Below are positions 1 to 6,368 of a stretch of DNA of 10,106 nucleotides, piece by piece (positions within the stretch are counted from its first letter, which is position 1; every line of letters starts with the position of its first letter). The notes beneath the pieces are model-generated. The model worked only from the letters and a program-made list of their open reading frames with translations, did no database searches and was not told the origin of the DNA. The DNA is from an uncultured Bacillota bacterium (GTDB taxonomy: Bacteria; Bacillota; Sulfobacillia; UBA995; UBA9673), in the NCBI GenBank assembly GCA_937863905.1, contig CALMHV010000048.1:1-10106 (forward strand), given 5' to 3'. The position numbers were made by a program, and so were the translations under genes.

Positions 1-800
1 TCCGGCTTCACGACTCGCGGGGAGAACGCGCCGTGCCGGGCTTTGGCTTCACGGACCCGGGCCCGATGAGCCAGGAAGCTCTCGCGGCTTGGGTGCATCC
101 AATCGTGGAGGTGTTCGGTGAGTGAGGCCGCCGTGAACCTCCCCTCCCCTTCCGGTCGCGAAGGGTCGTAGAGGCAGAAGGGACAGATCGCCGCCGGGGG
201 GACCGGGGCCAGGCGGCACACGGGGCATTGGCCAGCGGGAGCGGGCAGGCTCCTCCCCTGCAGGACCGCGAGAGTCAGTTCCCTTACCTGCCGGGTGGCC
301 TCCGGGTCGAGGAGGGCCTCGCCCGGCCACGAGGCGCGGACGGCAACCATGCCGGCCAGCCGTCCGCCCAGGAGGAACGCGAGTTCGTTCAGGACCGGGA
401 TGCCGGCGAACGCGCCGGTGGCCCCCTCGGGTCCCGCACCGACGCAGATCGTCCCTACCAGGCGCTGGCGACGTCCCGCGAGGGCCGGGAAGAGCGCGAC
501 TCCGCGATCCACCAACGTTTTCACGGGTGCGGGGGGCCCGGACCAGTAGACGGGTGAAGCCAGGAGAAGGGCGTCGTAGGTTGCCGCCGTCTCGAAGAGC
601 CAGGTCGCGTCGTCAGGCCTCGGGCAGCCCTGGCCGTAGACGCAGGCGAGGCAACCCTGGCAGAAGTCTAGCTTGAGGTCGCGCAGGAGAAGGATGTCCG
701 CCTGCGCCCCTGCCGCAGCGGCTGTCGCCAAGGCCAGGCGCGTCAGGAGTTCGGCGTTGCCTTCGGGCCGTAGCGAGGCCACGATGCCGAGGAGCCGCAC
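1..800 (-). CDS. Iron-sulfur flavoprotein-like NAD(P)H-dependent FMN reductase family protein, paralogue 1 (partial, C-terminus off the window)
   Basis: I translated this frame by hand from a GTG at 800-798. It stays open for 266 codons and leaves the left edge without a stop. The N-terminus (VRLLGIVASLRPEGNAELL) is the first strand and phosphate-binding loop of a flavodoxin-like FMN_red fold. Cys47, Cys50, Cys53 and Cys59 form the compact CX2CX2CX5C motif known from archaeal iron-sulfur flavoprotein Isf, where it binds a [4Fe-4S] cluster. ASPVYWSGPPAPVKTLVDR (about 81-99) is the usual FMN-side loop of the family. Beyond the fold, Cys192, Cys195, Cys206 and Cys209 make a CX2C-X10-CX2C ribbon, followed by a conserved WMHPSRESFLAHR tail. 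It closely resembles the gene at 1901-2794. The start is set by alignment with that paralogue and by a GGGTGG about 8 nt upstream. It lies 37 nt after the HDAC-like gene and is probably co-transcribed. Electron transfer is the likely role; partner and substrate are unknown. Confidence 0.85.
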   Translation of the reverse strand, partial: MRLLGIVASLRPEGNAELLTRLALATAAAAGAQADILLLRDLKLDFCQGCLACVYGQGCPRPDDATWLFETAATYDALLLASPVYWSGPPAPVKTLVDRGVALFPALAGRRQRLVGTICVGAGPEGATGAFAGIPVLNELAFLLGGRLAGMVAVRASWPGEALLDPEATRQVRELTLAVLQGRSLPAPAGQCPVCRLAPVPPAAICPFCLYDPSRPEGEGRFTAASLTEHLHDWMHPSRESFLAHRARVREAKARHGAFSPRVVKP

Positions 801-837
801 GAACCATCCACCCTTCCAGCCCGGGCGCTCCGGCCCT

Positions 838-1896
838 CTAGATGGGCCAGTGGGCCCGCTGGGCGTGGACAATCTGCTGCAGGCGTTCGCGGGCGCCGAG
901 CGGCTCGCCCGCCCCACCGGGCAGGGCGCGGCCCTCGGGGTCGTTGAGGGGGCCGCCGCGCCCGGAGGCTACGTTGAGCACCGAGGCCACGCCCCACCCC
1001 AGGCCCACCGGATCGTAACCTCCTTCGAGCACGAAGACGATGCGGCCCTCGCTGAGTTCGTCGGCGAGACCGCACACGACCTCGGCCAGGCGCCCGTACC
1101 CGGCCGACGTGAGCCGCAGACGGCCGATGGGGTCGAGGAAGTGGCCGTCCAGTCCGCAAGACACCAGGATGAGCTCGGGATGGTAGGCGCGGGCTATCGG
1201 GCTGACCACTTCGGCGAAAGCCTGCTCGTAGACGAGGTCGCCGGTCCCGGGCGGGAAGGGCAGGTTGACCGTGTAGCCCTCGCCCTCCCCCTCCCCCACG
1301 TCCGTCAACCAGCCGGTCCCCGGATAGGCCGGGCTCTCGTGGCAGGAGAGGAACAGCACCTCGGGCGAGCCCCAGAAGGCGGCCTCGGTACCGTTGCCGT
1401 GATGGAGGTCCCAGTCCACGATCATGACCCGCTTGAGCCCGCGCCTGGTGACGGCGTGCTCGGCGGCGATGGCGATGTTGTTGAAGAGGCAGAAACCCAT
1501 GCCCTCGTCCGGCGTGGCGTGGTGACCCGGAGGGCGGACCAGGGCCGCGGCCCGCCGCGAGGGGCAGGGGCCGCTCAGAACGGCGTCCACGGCCTTCAGG
1601 ACGCCCCCGGCGGCCAGGAGGGCCGTCCGGAAGCTGGCCGGGGTGACGACGGTGTCCAGGGTGAGGTACCCGCCGCCCTCGTCGGCGACTCGTTTGACCC
1701 GCGCGATGTGCCGGCTGGTGTGGACCAGGGCGATGTCTTCCTCGGAGGCCGCGTCGGGTTTCTCGTAGACCAGGGCCTCGCCCACGCCCGTCTCCTGGAG
1801 GGCCGCCCAGATGGCCTCAAGCCGGTGCGGACCCTCCGGCCAGTTGCCTGGCGCGTGCTCGAGGTAGGCCCGGTCGTCGATGACCAGCATGGGCAC
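838..1896 (-). CDS. HDAC/AcuC/acetylpolyamine amidohydrolase family zinc deacetylase
   Basis: A 352-residue zinc-dependent amidohydrolase of the bacterial class II histone-deacetylase-like family, which removes acyl groups from acetyl-lysine or acetylated polyamines; the substrate here cannot be read from sequence. Visible family motifs, in order: RPPGHHA with the His pair H125-H126, GFCLFNN (about 134-140), VDWDLHHGNGT supplying zinc ligands D163 and H165, GLDGHFLDPIG supplying the third ligand D250, and LEGGY with the transition-state Tyr294. All catalytic residues appear present and the length is normal for the family. The frame could open at a GTG at 1908-1906, but that GTG overlaps the GGAGG ribosome site and the end of the upstream gene. 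I prefer the GTG at 1896-1894, with GGTGGG 7 nt upstream; the ATG at 1890 is a further option. It sits 4 nt after one iron-sulfur flavoprotein-like gene and 37 nt before its paralogue, so it is almost certainly in one operon with both. Confidence 0.92.
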   Translation of the reverse strand: MPMLVIDDRAYLEHAPGNWPEGPHRLEAIWAALQETGVGEALVYEKPDAASEEDIALVHTSRHIARVKRVADEGGGYLTLDTVVTPASFRTALLAAGGVLKAVDAVLSGPCPSRRAAALVRPPGHHATPDEGMGFCLFNNIAIAAEHAVTRRGLKRVMIVDWDLHHGNGTEAAFWGSPEVLFLSCHESPAYPGTGWLTDVGEGEGEGYTVNLPFPPGTGDLVYEQAFAEVVSPIARAYHPELILVSCGLDGHFLDPIGRLRLTSAGYGRLAEVVCGLADELSEGRIVFVLEGGYDPVGLGWGVASVLNVASGRGGPLNDPEGRALPGGAGEPLGARERLQQIVHAQRAHWPI

Positions 1897-1900
1897 CGCT

Positions 1901-2794
1901 CTACCCACCTCCGGCGGGCTCGGGGCGTTCCGGGCGGAGCCGGCCGATCGCCGGGCCCAGCCCCGCCGGGCCGCCCTGCCCCAGCTTGGCGACGGCGGCC
2001 TTCACCTCGTGGCGGTGGGCCAGGAAGCGTTCACGGCTGGGCAGCATCCAACTCGTGAGGAAGTCCAGGAGACTGGCGGTGGTGAACCGGTGCTGGACGT
2101 CGGGCCGAGAGGGGTCGTGCCGGCAGAACGGGCAGGCCAGGGAGTCCCCGCCGGGGCTGTCGGGGCCGCCACCGGCTTCGGCCTTCACCGGACGCTCGAG
2201 GTAGCACACCGGACAGACGCCTTCCGGGGCGGGAAGGCGCCGGTCGTCGTAGACGGCGTTGGCCAGATCCCGCACCTTCTCCAGGAGCGGTTCGTCGAGC
2301 AGGGTCTCTCCCGGCCCCGGGGCGTGCCCGAGGACGCTGCCCGCCAGCTTGCCGCCGAGGAGGAACCCCAACTGGTTGACCATGGGTCGCACGAGGTAGT
2401 CCCAGCCCGGCAGGCCGGCCACGCAGATGACCCCGACGGGTATCTCGCGGCGGCCGGGGGACCGGGCCAGTTCGGCCACGCCTCGGTCCACCAAGGCCTT
2501 GACCTGGCCTGGGGCGCTGAGGAGGTAGGTCGGGGAGGCGAGGATGAGACCGTCGTACCGGTTGGCGGTCGTGAAGAGCCACGTGACGTCGTCTCCGTGG
2601 TGGCAGCCGCCCTCGCCGAAGACGCAGGAGAGGCAGCCGTCGCAGAAGCCGATACGGAGGTCGCGGAGGTAGACGATGTCCGTCTCGGCCCCGCGCGCGG
2701 CAACCGTCTCCAGAGCCAGACGGGTCAGCATCTCGCTGTTGCCGCCGGGCCGCAGCGAGGCGACCACGCCAAGAATACGCTTCTTGCCGGCCAT
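1901..2794 (-). CDS. Iron-sulfur flavoprotein-like NAD(P)H-dependent FMN reductase family protein, paralogue 2
   Basis: A 297-residue flavodoxin-fold oxidoreductase, complete in the window. It opens with KKRILGVVASLRPGGNSEML, the FMN phosphate loop. Cys51, Cys54, Cys57 and Cys64 give CX2CX2CX6C, within the spacing of Isf-type compact motifs that hold a [4Fe-4S] cluster. ASPTYLLSAPGQVKALVDR (about 86-104) is the family loop near the flavin. A C-terminal extension carries Cys194/Cys197 and Cys221/Cys224 (CX2C-X23-CX2C), then a helix-rich tail with WMLPSRERFLAHR shared with the gene at 1-800. Simple FMN_red proteins are often about 180-200 residues, so roughly 100 residues are added. Likely role: electron transfer by FMN plus an iron-sulfur cluster; the ribbon could bind zinc or a second cluster. 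The start is ATG 2794-2792, with a G-run about 12 nt upstream. The 3' end contains the ribosome site of the HDAC-like gene. A plain FMN reductase without a cluster cannot be excluded. Confidence 0.88.
   Translation of the reverse strand: MAGKKRILGVVASLRPGGNSEMLTRLALETVAARGAETDIVYLRDLRIGFCDGCLSCVFGEGGCHHGDDVTWLFTTANRYDGLILASPTYLLSAPGQVKALVDRGVAELARSPGRREIPVGVICVAGLPGWDYLVRPMVNQLGFLLGGKLAGSVLGHAPGPGETLLDEPLLEKVRDLANAVYDDRRLPAPEGVCPVCYLERPVKAEAGGGPDSPGGDSLACPFCRHDPSRPDVQHRFTTASLLDFLTSWMLPSRERFLAHRHEVKAAVAKLGQGGPAGLGPAIGRLRPERPEPAGGG
1904..1912 (-). promoter_or_regulatory. Ribosome-binding site for the HDAC-like gene, inside the end of the upstream gene
   Basis: The minus strand reads GGAGGTGGGTAG here: the last codons and the stop of the upstream flavoprotein gene double as a Shine-Dalgarno sequence. 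This argues against the GTG at 1908, which lies within the site, and for the GTG at 1896, 7 to 11 nt downstream. It implies translational coupling of the two genes. Confidence 0.6.
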
Positions 2795-2866
2795 TTTTGC
2801 GCACCGCCCCCCAAAGGATAGGCAAACAGCTACTTCTTGGGCGGGGCGGCGGTTTCTCCTCCTGCC

Positions 2867-2893
2867 GGCCTGTCGGGAATGGCCGGACAGGCC
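2867..2893 (-). other. Inverted repeat between the MFS gene and the flavoprotein gene
   Basis: A perfect 8-bp inverted repeat (GGCCTGTC / GACAGGCC) with an 11-nt loop lies in the 115-nt gap after the MFS stop. No T-run follows on the minus strand (GGCAGGAGGAGA), so it is not a standard intrinsic terminator. It could be an operator, a Rho-linked or processing hairpin, or chance in GC-rich DNA. It marks the only sizeable break between the MarR-NIF3-MFS group and the flavoprotein-deacetylase group. I see no convincing promoter in this gap. Confidence 0.4.
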
Positions 2894-2909
2894 CGCGCCC
2901 CTTCCGGGC

Positions 2910-4283
2910 CTACTTCCCCCGGACGGCCCCGGACGGGACCGGAACCGCCGGCGGTAGGCTGGGCCGTCCGAGAGCCCTCGGCTCGACCAGCCGGAGCGAC
3001 AGGACCACGCCGGCGAGCCCGATGACGGCGGAGACGCCGAAGACGGCCTCGTAGCCGAGCCACGAGGCCAGAGCCCCGCCCACCGCGGACAGGAGAGCGA
3101 ACGGCGCTTGGAGGGTGTTCGATAGCCCGATGAAAGTCGGGCGCTCCGTCACCGGGGCGATGTCGATGATGTAGTTCGTGAAGCCGATGTACCCCGCCCC
3201 GAAGCCGGCGCCCATGAACAGGTACACGAGCGGAAAGAGCAGACTGGCGAGACCCTCGGCTCCCAGGGTGTGGGCCAGACTGAGCGCGAGGGCCGCCGCC
3301 GGGGCCAGACAGGTCGCCAGGACGGACCCGATGACCACGAGCCGGTTGCCGGTGCGGTCGCTGACGCGTCCGGCCAGGGCGCTCCCGGCCAGTGACCCGA
3401 GCATCTGCGCCGAGACGTAGAGCCCGACGGTCCCGATGTCGGCGCCGAGGTTCTGCCGGGCGTGAAGGACGAAGAACGGCAGGGACAGGAAGATGAAGGC
3501 CTGGCAGAAGCGGACGACCATGACCGCGGCGAAGCGGGGATTGGTCCGCCAGGCGCCCGGCAAGGAGCGCAGGTAGCTGGCGAGCCCGGCCCTTGGCCTC
3601 ACGTGGACCGCCGGCTTCTCCCGAACACCCATGAAGGCCACGATAGACCCGAGGAACCAAACGAACGTGCACAGGAAAAGGATGACGTAGGAGTTCGGAT
3701 AGGGGGCTGTCTTGAGGACCAGCCGCACCAGAAAGCCGTTGAGGACGGCCAGGGAGCATCCGAAGACCTGCTGGTTGGCGAACAGCCGTCCCCGGCGATC
3801 CGGGGGGATGGTGTTGGCCACGGCTTCCGTCCAGGGCACGCCGTTGACGCCCTCGCTCAGGGACGCCAGGATGAAGACCGGGAAGAACAGGGCGAGGGCC
3901 AGCGCCGGGCGCGTGGCGGCGTAGAAGTACAGGATGGAGGCCATGACCAGGAGACCGGCGCGGTGGAGGAGCGAGTTCACGACCACGAGTCGCCCCTTGA
4001 ACCTCATGTGCTCGATGAGGTGGGCCACCACGAGCTGGGGCAGGAACCACCCCAGATTCCGGACGCTCGAGGACAGGCCGATGAGGAAGCGGGAGTCGGT
4101 GAGGGTGGAGACGAGCGCCGGGATGACTGTCCCTGAGTCGTAGAAGGCGCACCCGGCGGTGAAAAAGGTGCCGTCGAGGGTCAGGAGGGTCAGGTTCCGT
4201 TTCAGAGAAGGGTCGTCGGCGCCAGCCGCCCGGGGAGCGCTCGGCCCTGCTCCCCTAGAGGCCGCTGGCTCGGACAATCTCAA
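2910..4283 (-). CDS. Major facilitator superfamily (MFS) transporter
   Basis: A 457-residue polytopic inner-membrane protein with about 12 hydrophobic segments. A cytoplasmic N-terminus of about 30 polar residues precedes the first helix (about 31-60). MFS marks include the loop IPPDRRGRLFANQQVFG (about 159-175), a hydrophilic central loop with REKPAVHVRPR (about 221-231) between the two halves, and GRVSDRTGNRLVVIGS (about 305-320), the repeat of the A-type loop in the second half. The substrate is not predictable; drug or metabolite efflux would fit the MarR regulator two genes upstream. The start is a TTG at 4283-4281 preceded by GGAGGAG at 4297-4291, about 9 nt away, and it overlaps the end of the NIF3-like gene by 29 nt, indicating translational coupling. 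The last codons contain a tandem 10-nt duplication. The MFS assignment is firm; the exact subfamily is not. Confidence 0.93.
   Translation of the reverse strand: MRLSEPAASRGAGPSAPRAAGADDPSLKRNLTLLTLDGTFFTAGCAFYDSGTVIPALVSTLTDSRFLIGLSSSVRNLGWFLPQLVVAHLIEHMRFKGRLVVVNSLLHRAGLLVMASILYFYAATRPALALALFFPVFILASLSEGVNGVPWTEAVANTIPPDRRGRLFANQQVFGCSLAVLNGFLVRLVLKTAPYPNSYVILFLCTFVWFLGSIVAFMGVREKPAVHVRPRAGLASYLRSLPGAWRTNPRFAAVMVVRFCQAFIFLSLPFFVLHARQNLGADIGTVGLYVSAQMLGSLAGSALAGRVSDRTGNRLVVIGSVLATCLAPAAALALSLAHTLGAEGLASLLFPLVYLFMGAGFGAGYIGFTNYIIDIAPVTERPTFIGLSNTLQAPFALLSAVGGALASWLGYEAVFGVSAVIGLAGVVLSLRLVEPRALGRPSLPPAVPVPSGAVRGK
2917..2936. repeat. Tandem 10-nt duplication in the 3' end of the MFS gene
   Basis: Two adjacent copies of CCCCGGACGG (plus strand) lie in the last codons of the transporter gene. 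Because 10 is not a multiple of 3, loss or gain of a copy would change the C-terminal tail and stop codon, though the affected tail is probably disordered. Confidence 0.6.
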
Positions 4284-5076
4284 GTCCCCTCTCCTCCAAG
4301 GCCTTCACGAACGGGTTTATGCCGACCAGGTCTGAGACGATGTGCCCCGAGACGATGAGGTTCGCCCCCGGAGGGGCCTCCGCCCTGAGTCGCGGCAGTT
4401 CGCCCGGGTCGAGATGGATGTAGATGAGAGTGCCTACGCCGTGCCGGAAGTAGGCCAGGGCGACGGGAGCCCCGCCGTTGGTCCCGGCTGCGTGGGAGAG
4501 GAACACCCTGCCGGCCGCGTTGTCCGGACTCCCCAGGACCACCAGGGGCCGCGTCGGCGCGGTCTGGAACTCCGGGAGGCTCATCAGCCCGTCGACGACG
4601 TCGCGGACGCGCGCGCCCGGACCGGCGGTCGCCAGGGTCTTCTGGACGGCCTCGTCCATGATGCGGCGGCCGAGTTCGTCGAGCGGGTTGTGGATGTTGA
4701 GGTAGGCCAGGCCGAGAAGCCGGGCGGCCGAGGGGACCTCGCCGTAATTGCCCCGGTGGTAGCGGAGGGCAAAGGCCTCCTTGAGCGGGTCGACAGCCGC
4801 GCGAGCCTCGGCCAGGGGCACGCCCGCCCCGGTCATCTGGGCGACGTGCCTCTCCAGGACGTCCGCGTAGGTCAGGACCGCGGCGCTCGGATGATGGGCG
4901 ATGGCGGCGTCCAGGCCGAGTTGCCGGGCCAGGAGGAGTTCGGCCGGCCCCACGTCGATGCCGAAGAGGGCCCGCCTTACCCGGCTGCCTTCAACGAGGA
5001 TGGCGCTGTCGGGTGGGATGGCGTCGAAGCCGACGAGGTCGAGGGCCAGCTGCATTATCTGAGTTGTGCTGAGCAT
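4255..5076 (-). CDS. NIF3-like (DUF34) dinuclear metal-centre protein
   Basis: A 273-residue protein of the NIF3/DUF34 family, soluble proteins that usually form hexameric rings with a two-metal site. The biochemical role of the family is unsettled; some members were labelled GTP cyclohydrolase type 2. Visible family features: FGIDVGPAELLLARQLGLD (about 38-56), AIAHHP with metal-binding His61-His62, NIHNPLDE (about 127-134) with a likely ligand Asp133, SHAAGTNGG (about 194-202), and the C-terminal SGHIVSDLVGINPF, where His245 and Asp249 stand in the place of the usual HxxxE pair. The start is ATG 5076-5074 with AGGAG 8-9 nt upstream. It follows the MarR gene by 13 nt and overlaps the MFS gene by 29 nt, so the three form an operon. 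A metal-linked or hydrolase role coupled to the transporter is possible but unproven. Confidence 0.85.
   Translation of the reverse strand: MLSTTQIMQLALDLVGFDAIPPDSAILVEGSRVRRALFGIDVGPAELLLARQLGLDAAIAHHPSAAVLTYADVLERHVAQMTGAGVPLAEARAAVDPLKEAFALRYHRGNYGEVPSAARLLGLAYLNIHNPLDELGRRIMDEAVQKTLATAGPGARVRDVVDGLMSLPEFQTAPTRPLVVLGSPDNAAGRVFLSHAAGTNGGAPVALAYFRHGVGTLIYIHLDPGELPRLRAEAPPGANLIVSGHIVSDLVGINPFVKALEERGLEIVRASGL
4291..4297 (-). promoter_or_regulatory. Ribosome-binding site that sets the MFS TTG start
   Basis: GGAGGAG on the minus strand, 9 nt (from GGAGG) before the TTG at 4283. It lies inside the coding sequence of the NIF3-like gene, 29 nt of which overlap the transporter gene. A strong site like this supports the otherwise unusual TTG start. 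Confidence 0.65.
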
Positions 5077-5089
5077 GATGGTGGCTCCT

Positions 5090-5554
5090 TCAGACGATTG
5101 GCTCGTAGATGAGGGCGTAGATGACCTCCAGGGCGGCGATGGCCTTGACGCGCTCCTCCGCCGGGAGGTCCTTCAGAATGTTTGAGAGGTAGCGGATGCG
5201 GCTCACCATCACCTTGCCGACCATCTCTTCTCCGCGGGGCAGAATCCGCACTTTGATGACCCGACGGTCGCTCTGGTCCCGCTCCCGGGCGACGTACTCG
5301 CCCTTCTCCATCCGGTCCACGAGGTCCGTGACCGTGCTGCAGGCCAGGGACATCCTATCGCAGAGCGACCCCATGGGCATGTCCCCGTCGCGGTGGAGGA
5401 AGAGCAAGGCGTCAAACTGCGGGGAGGTAATGCCGAAATCCCCCAGGATGGACCGCCCCTTGGTGTAGACGACGTGGCTGATTCGCCGCAGCAGGCGCTC
5501 GATGCGCTCGACGTCCTGCTCTAGGCTTGGACTGCCCGCAGCCTCGTTCTCCAT
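5090..5554 (-). CDS. MarR-family transcriptional regulator
   Basis: A 154-residue winged-helix repressor-type regulator that acts as a dimer on DNA. The N-terminal helix (about 12-38) is the dimer region. GITSPQFDALLFLHRDG (about 41-57) starts the DNA-binding domain. SLACSTVTDLVDRMEKGEYV (about 69-88) contains the recognition helix. ERDQSDRRVIKVRILPRGEE (about 91-110) is the wing with the hallmark DxRxxxV pattern. Cys65 and Cys72 flank the start of the recognition helix and might make it redox- or thiol-responsive, which is inference. The start is ATG 5554-5552 with GGGAGG about 6 nt upstream. It lies 13 nt before the NIF3-like gene and 25 nt after the DUF72 gene. MarR genes often control an adjacent transporter, and the MFS gene two places downstream is the obvious target. 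No clear palindromic operator was found in the short upstream gap. Confidence 0.93.
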   Translation of the reverse strand: MENEAAGSPSLEQDVERIERLLRRISHVVYTKGRSILGDFGITSPQFDALLFLHRDGDMPMGSLCDRMSLACSTVTDLVDRMEKGEYVARERDQSDRRVIKVRILPRGEEMVGKVMVSRIRYLSNILKDLPAEERVKAIAALEVIYALIYEPIV

Positions 5555-5579
5555 CTCGGCCTCCCGTCGTCCGGGCAGG

Positions 5580-6368
5580 CTAGCCGGCGAGCCCCAGAAG
5601 GTCCAGCATCATCTGGGCGTTCGTCGACGCCTGGCCGGCGTGACAGTTGTTGTAGAGCACGTAGGTCTTGGAGGTCTTCTCTTCCATCTCCCGCACTTGG
5701 GGCACCCATTCCTCGAGCTCTGTCTGGCTGTATAGGTAATCATATCTCTCCCAGGCCTCTTTGTGGCTGTACCATTTAGCGGCGTTGCGGCCGTGGAACC
5801 GGACGTACCCCAAGTCCGACGTCACCAGGTTCTGCCGGGGCAGGAGCCCCCGGAGGCTGGGTTCGTCCACGCAGCAGTAGCCTAGGTCAAGTTGGCGGAG
5901 GGCCGCGTAGGTGTCCGGGCGGTCCCACTCGATGTTGCGGAACTCGACCACGACCGGGAGGTCGGGGTAGCGGTCCCGGATCTCGCCGAGGTAGGCGACG
6001 GTCTCCGGGCCCGGCCGGTGCTTCCACGGGAACTGGAACAGGACGCAGCCGAGGCGGTCGGCCTCCTCCAGCGGCGCGATGGCCGTGCGGAATTCATCGA
6101 AGGTCGTCTGGCGGGTCGTGGGGGCGGGGGCCAGGTCGTGAGTCATCGACTGGTGAGCCTTGATGGCAAACTCGAAGCCCGCCGGGGTCTTGGCGACCAT
6201 GGCCCCGAGGGTCCTGGCGTTCGGCATCCGGTAGTAGGAGAAGTTGAGTTCCACGACCGGGAAGCGGGTGGCGTAGTAGGCCAGCATACCGCGTTCATCC
6301 GTTCCCGAGGGGTAGAAGGCGCCCCGCCAGTCGGCGTAGCTGAAGCCGGACGTGCCGACTCGGATCAA
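5580..6368 (-). CDS. DUF72 (YecE-like) TIM-barrel domain protein
   Basis: A 262-residue protein of the DUF72 family, predicted to fold as a TIM barrel; its activity is not established. Family marks are complete: IRVGTSGFSYADWRGAFYP (2-20), ELNFSYYRMP (40-49), FAIKAHQSMTH (67-77), LGCVLFQFPWKHRP (106-119), VVVEFRNIEWDR (139-150), YVRFHGR (188-194) and YVLYNNCHAGQASTNAQMM (236-254). The protein starts at a TTG (6368-6366), where the family normally begins MIRVGTSG. The sequence TTGA gives a 4-nt overlap with the dinB stop, so the two genes are coupled. A G-rich site about 9 nt upstream lies inside dinB. A link to DNA damage is suggested only by the overlap with dinB. Confidence 0.92.
   Translation of the reverse strand: MIRVGTSGFSYADWRGAFYPSGTDERGMLAYYATRFPVVELNFSYYRMPNARTLGAMVAKTPAGFEFAIKAHQSMTHDLAPAPTTRQTTFDEFRTAIAPLEEADRLGCVLFQFPWKHRPGPETVAYLGEIRDRYPDLPVVVEFRNIEWDRPDTYAALRQLDLGYCCVDEPSLRGLLPRQNLVTSDLGYVRFHGRNAAKWYSHKEAWERYDYLYSQTELEEWVPQVREMEEKTSKTYVLYNNCHAGQASTNAQMMLDLLGLAG

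Noticed and set aside
1277..1302. C/T-rich low-complexity stretch (ccctcgccctccccctccccc) as a regulatory tract
   Set aside because: It simply encodes the GEGEGEG loop that is normal in this deacetylase family.
1906..1908. GTG as start of the HDAC-like gene
   Set aside because: It overlaps the GGAGGT ribosome site and the end of the upstream gene, with no ribosome site of its own.
673..2058. 461-codon plus-strand open frame over the flavoprotein and HDAC-like genes
   Set aside because: It lies antisense to clearly conserved proteins, its composition is Gly/Pro/Arg/Ala-biased, and it has no recognisable motif. GC-rich coding DNA often leaves the opposite strand open.
2815..2820. TATCCT as a -10 box for the flavoprotein operon
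   Set aside because: No acceptable -35 element lies 16-18 nt upstream on the minus strand.
2830..4152. 440-codon minus-strand frame inside the MFS gene
   Set aside because: Arg/Pro/Gly-rich with no hydrophobic segments; the overlapping frame 2910-4283 encodes a convincing MFS protein.
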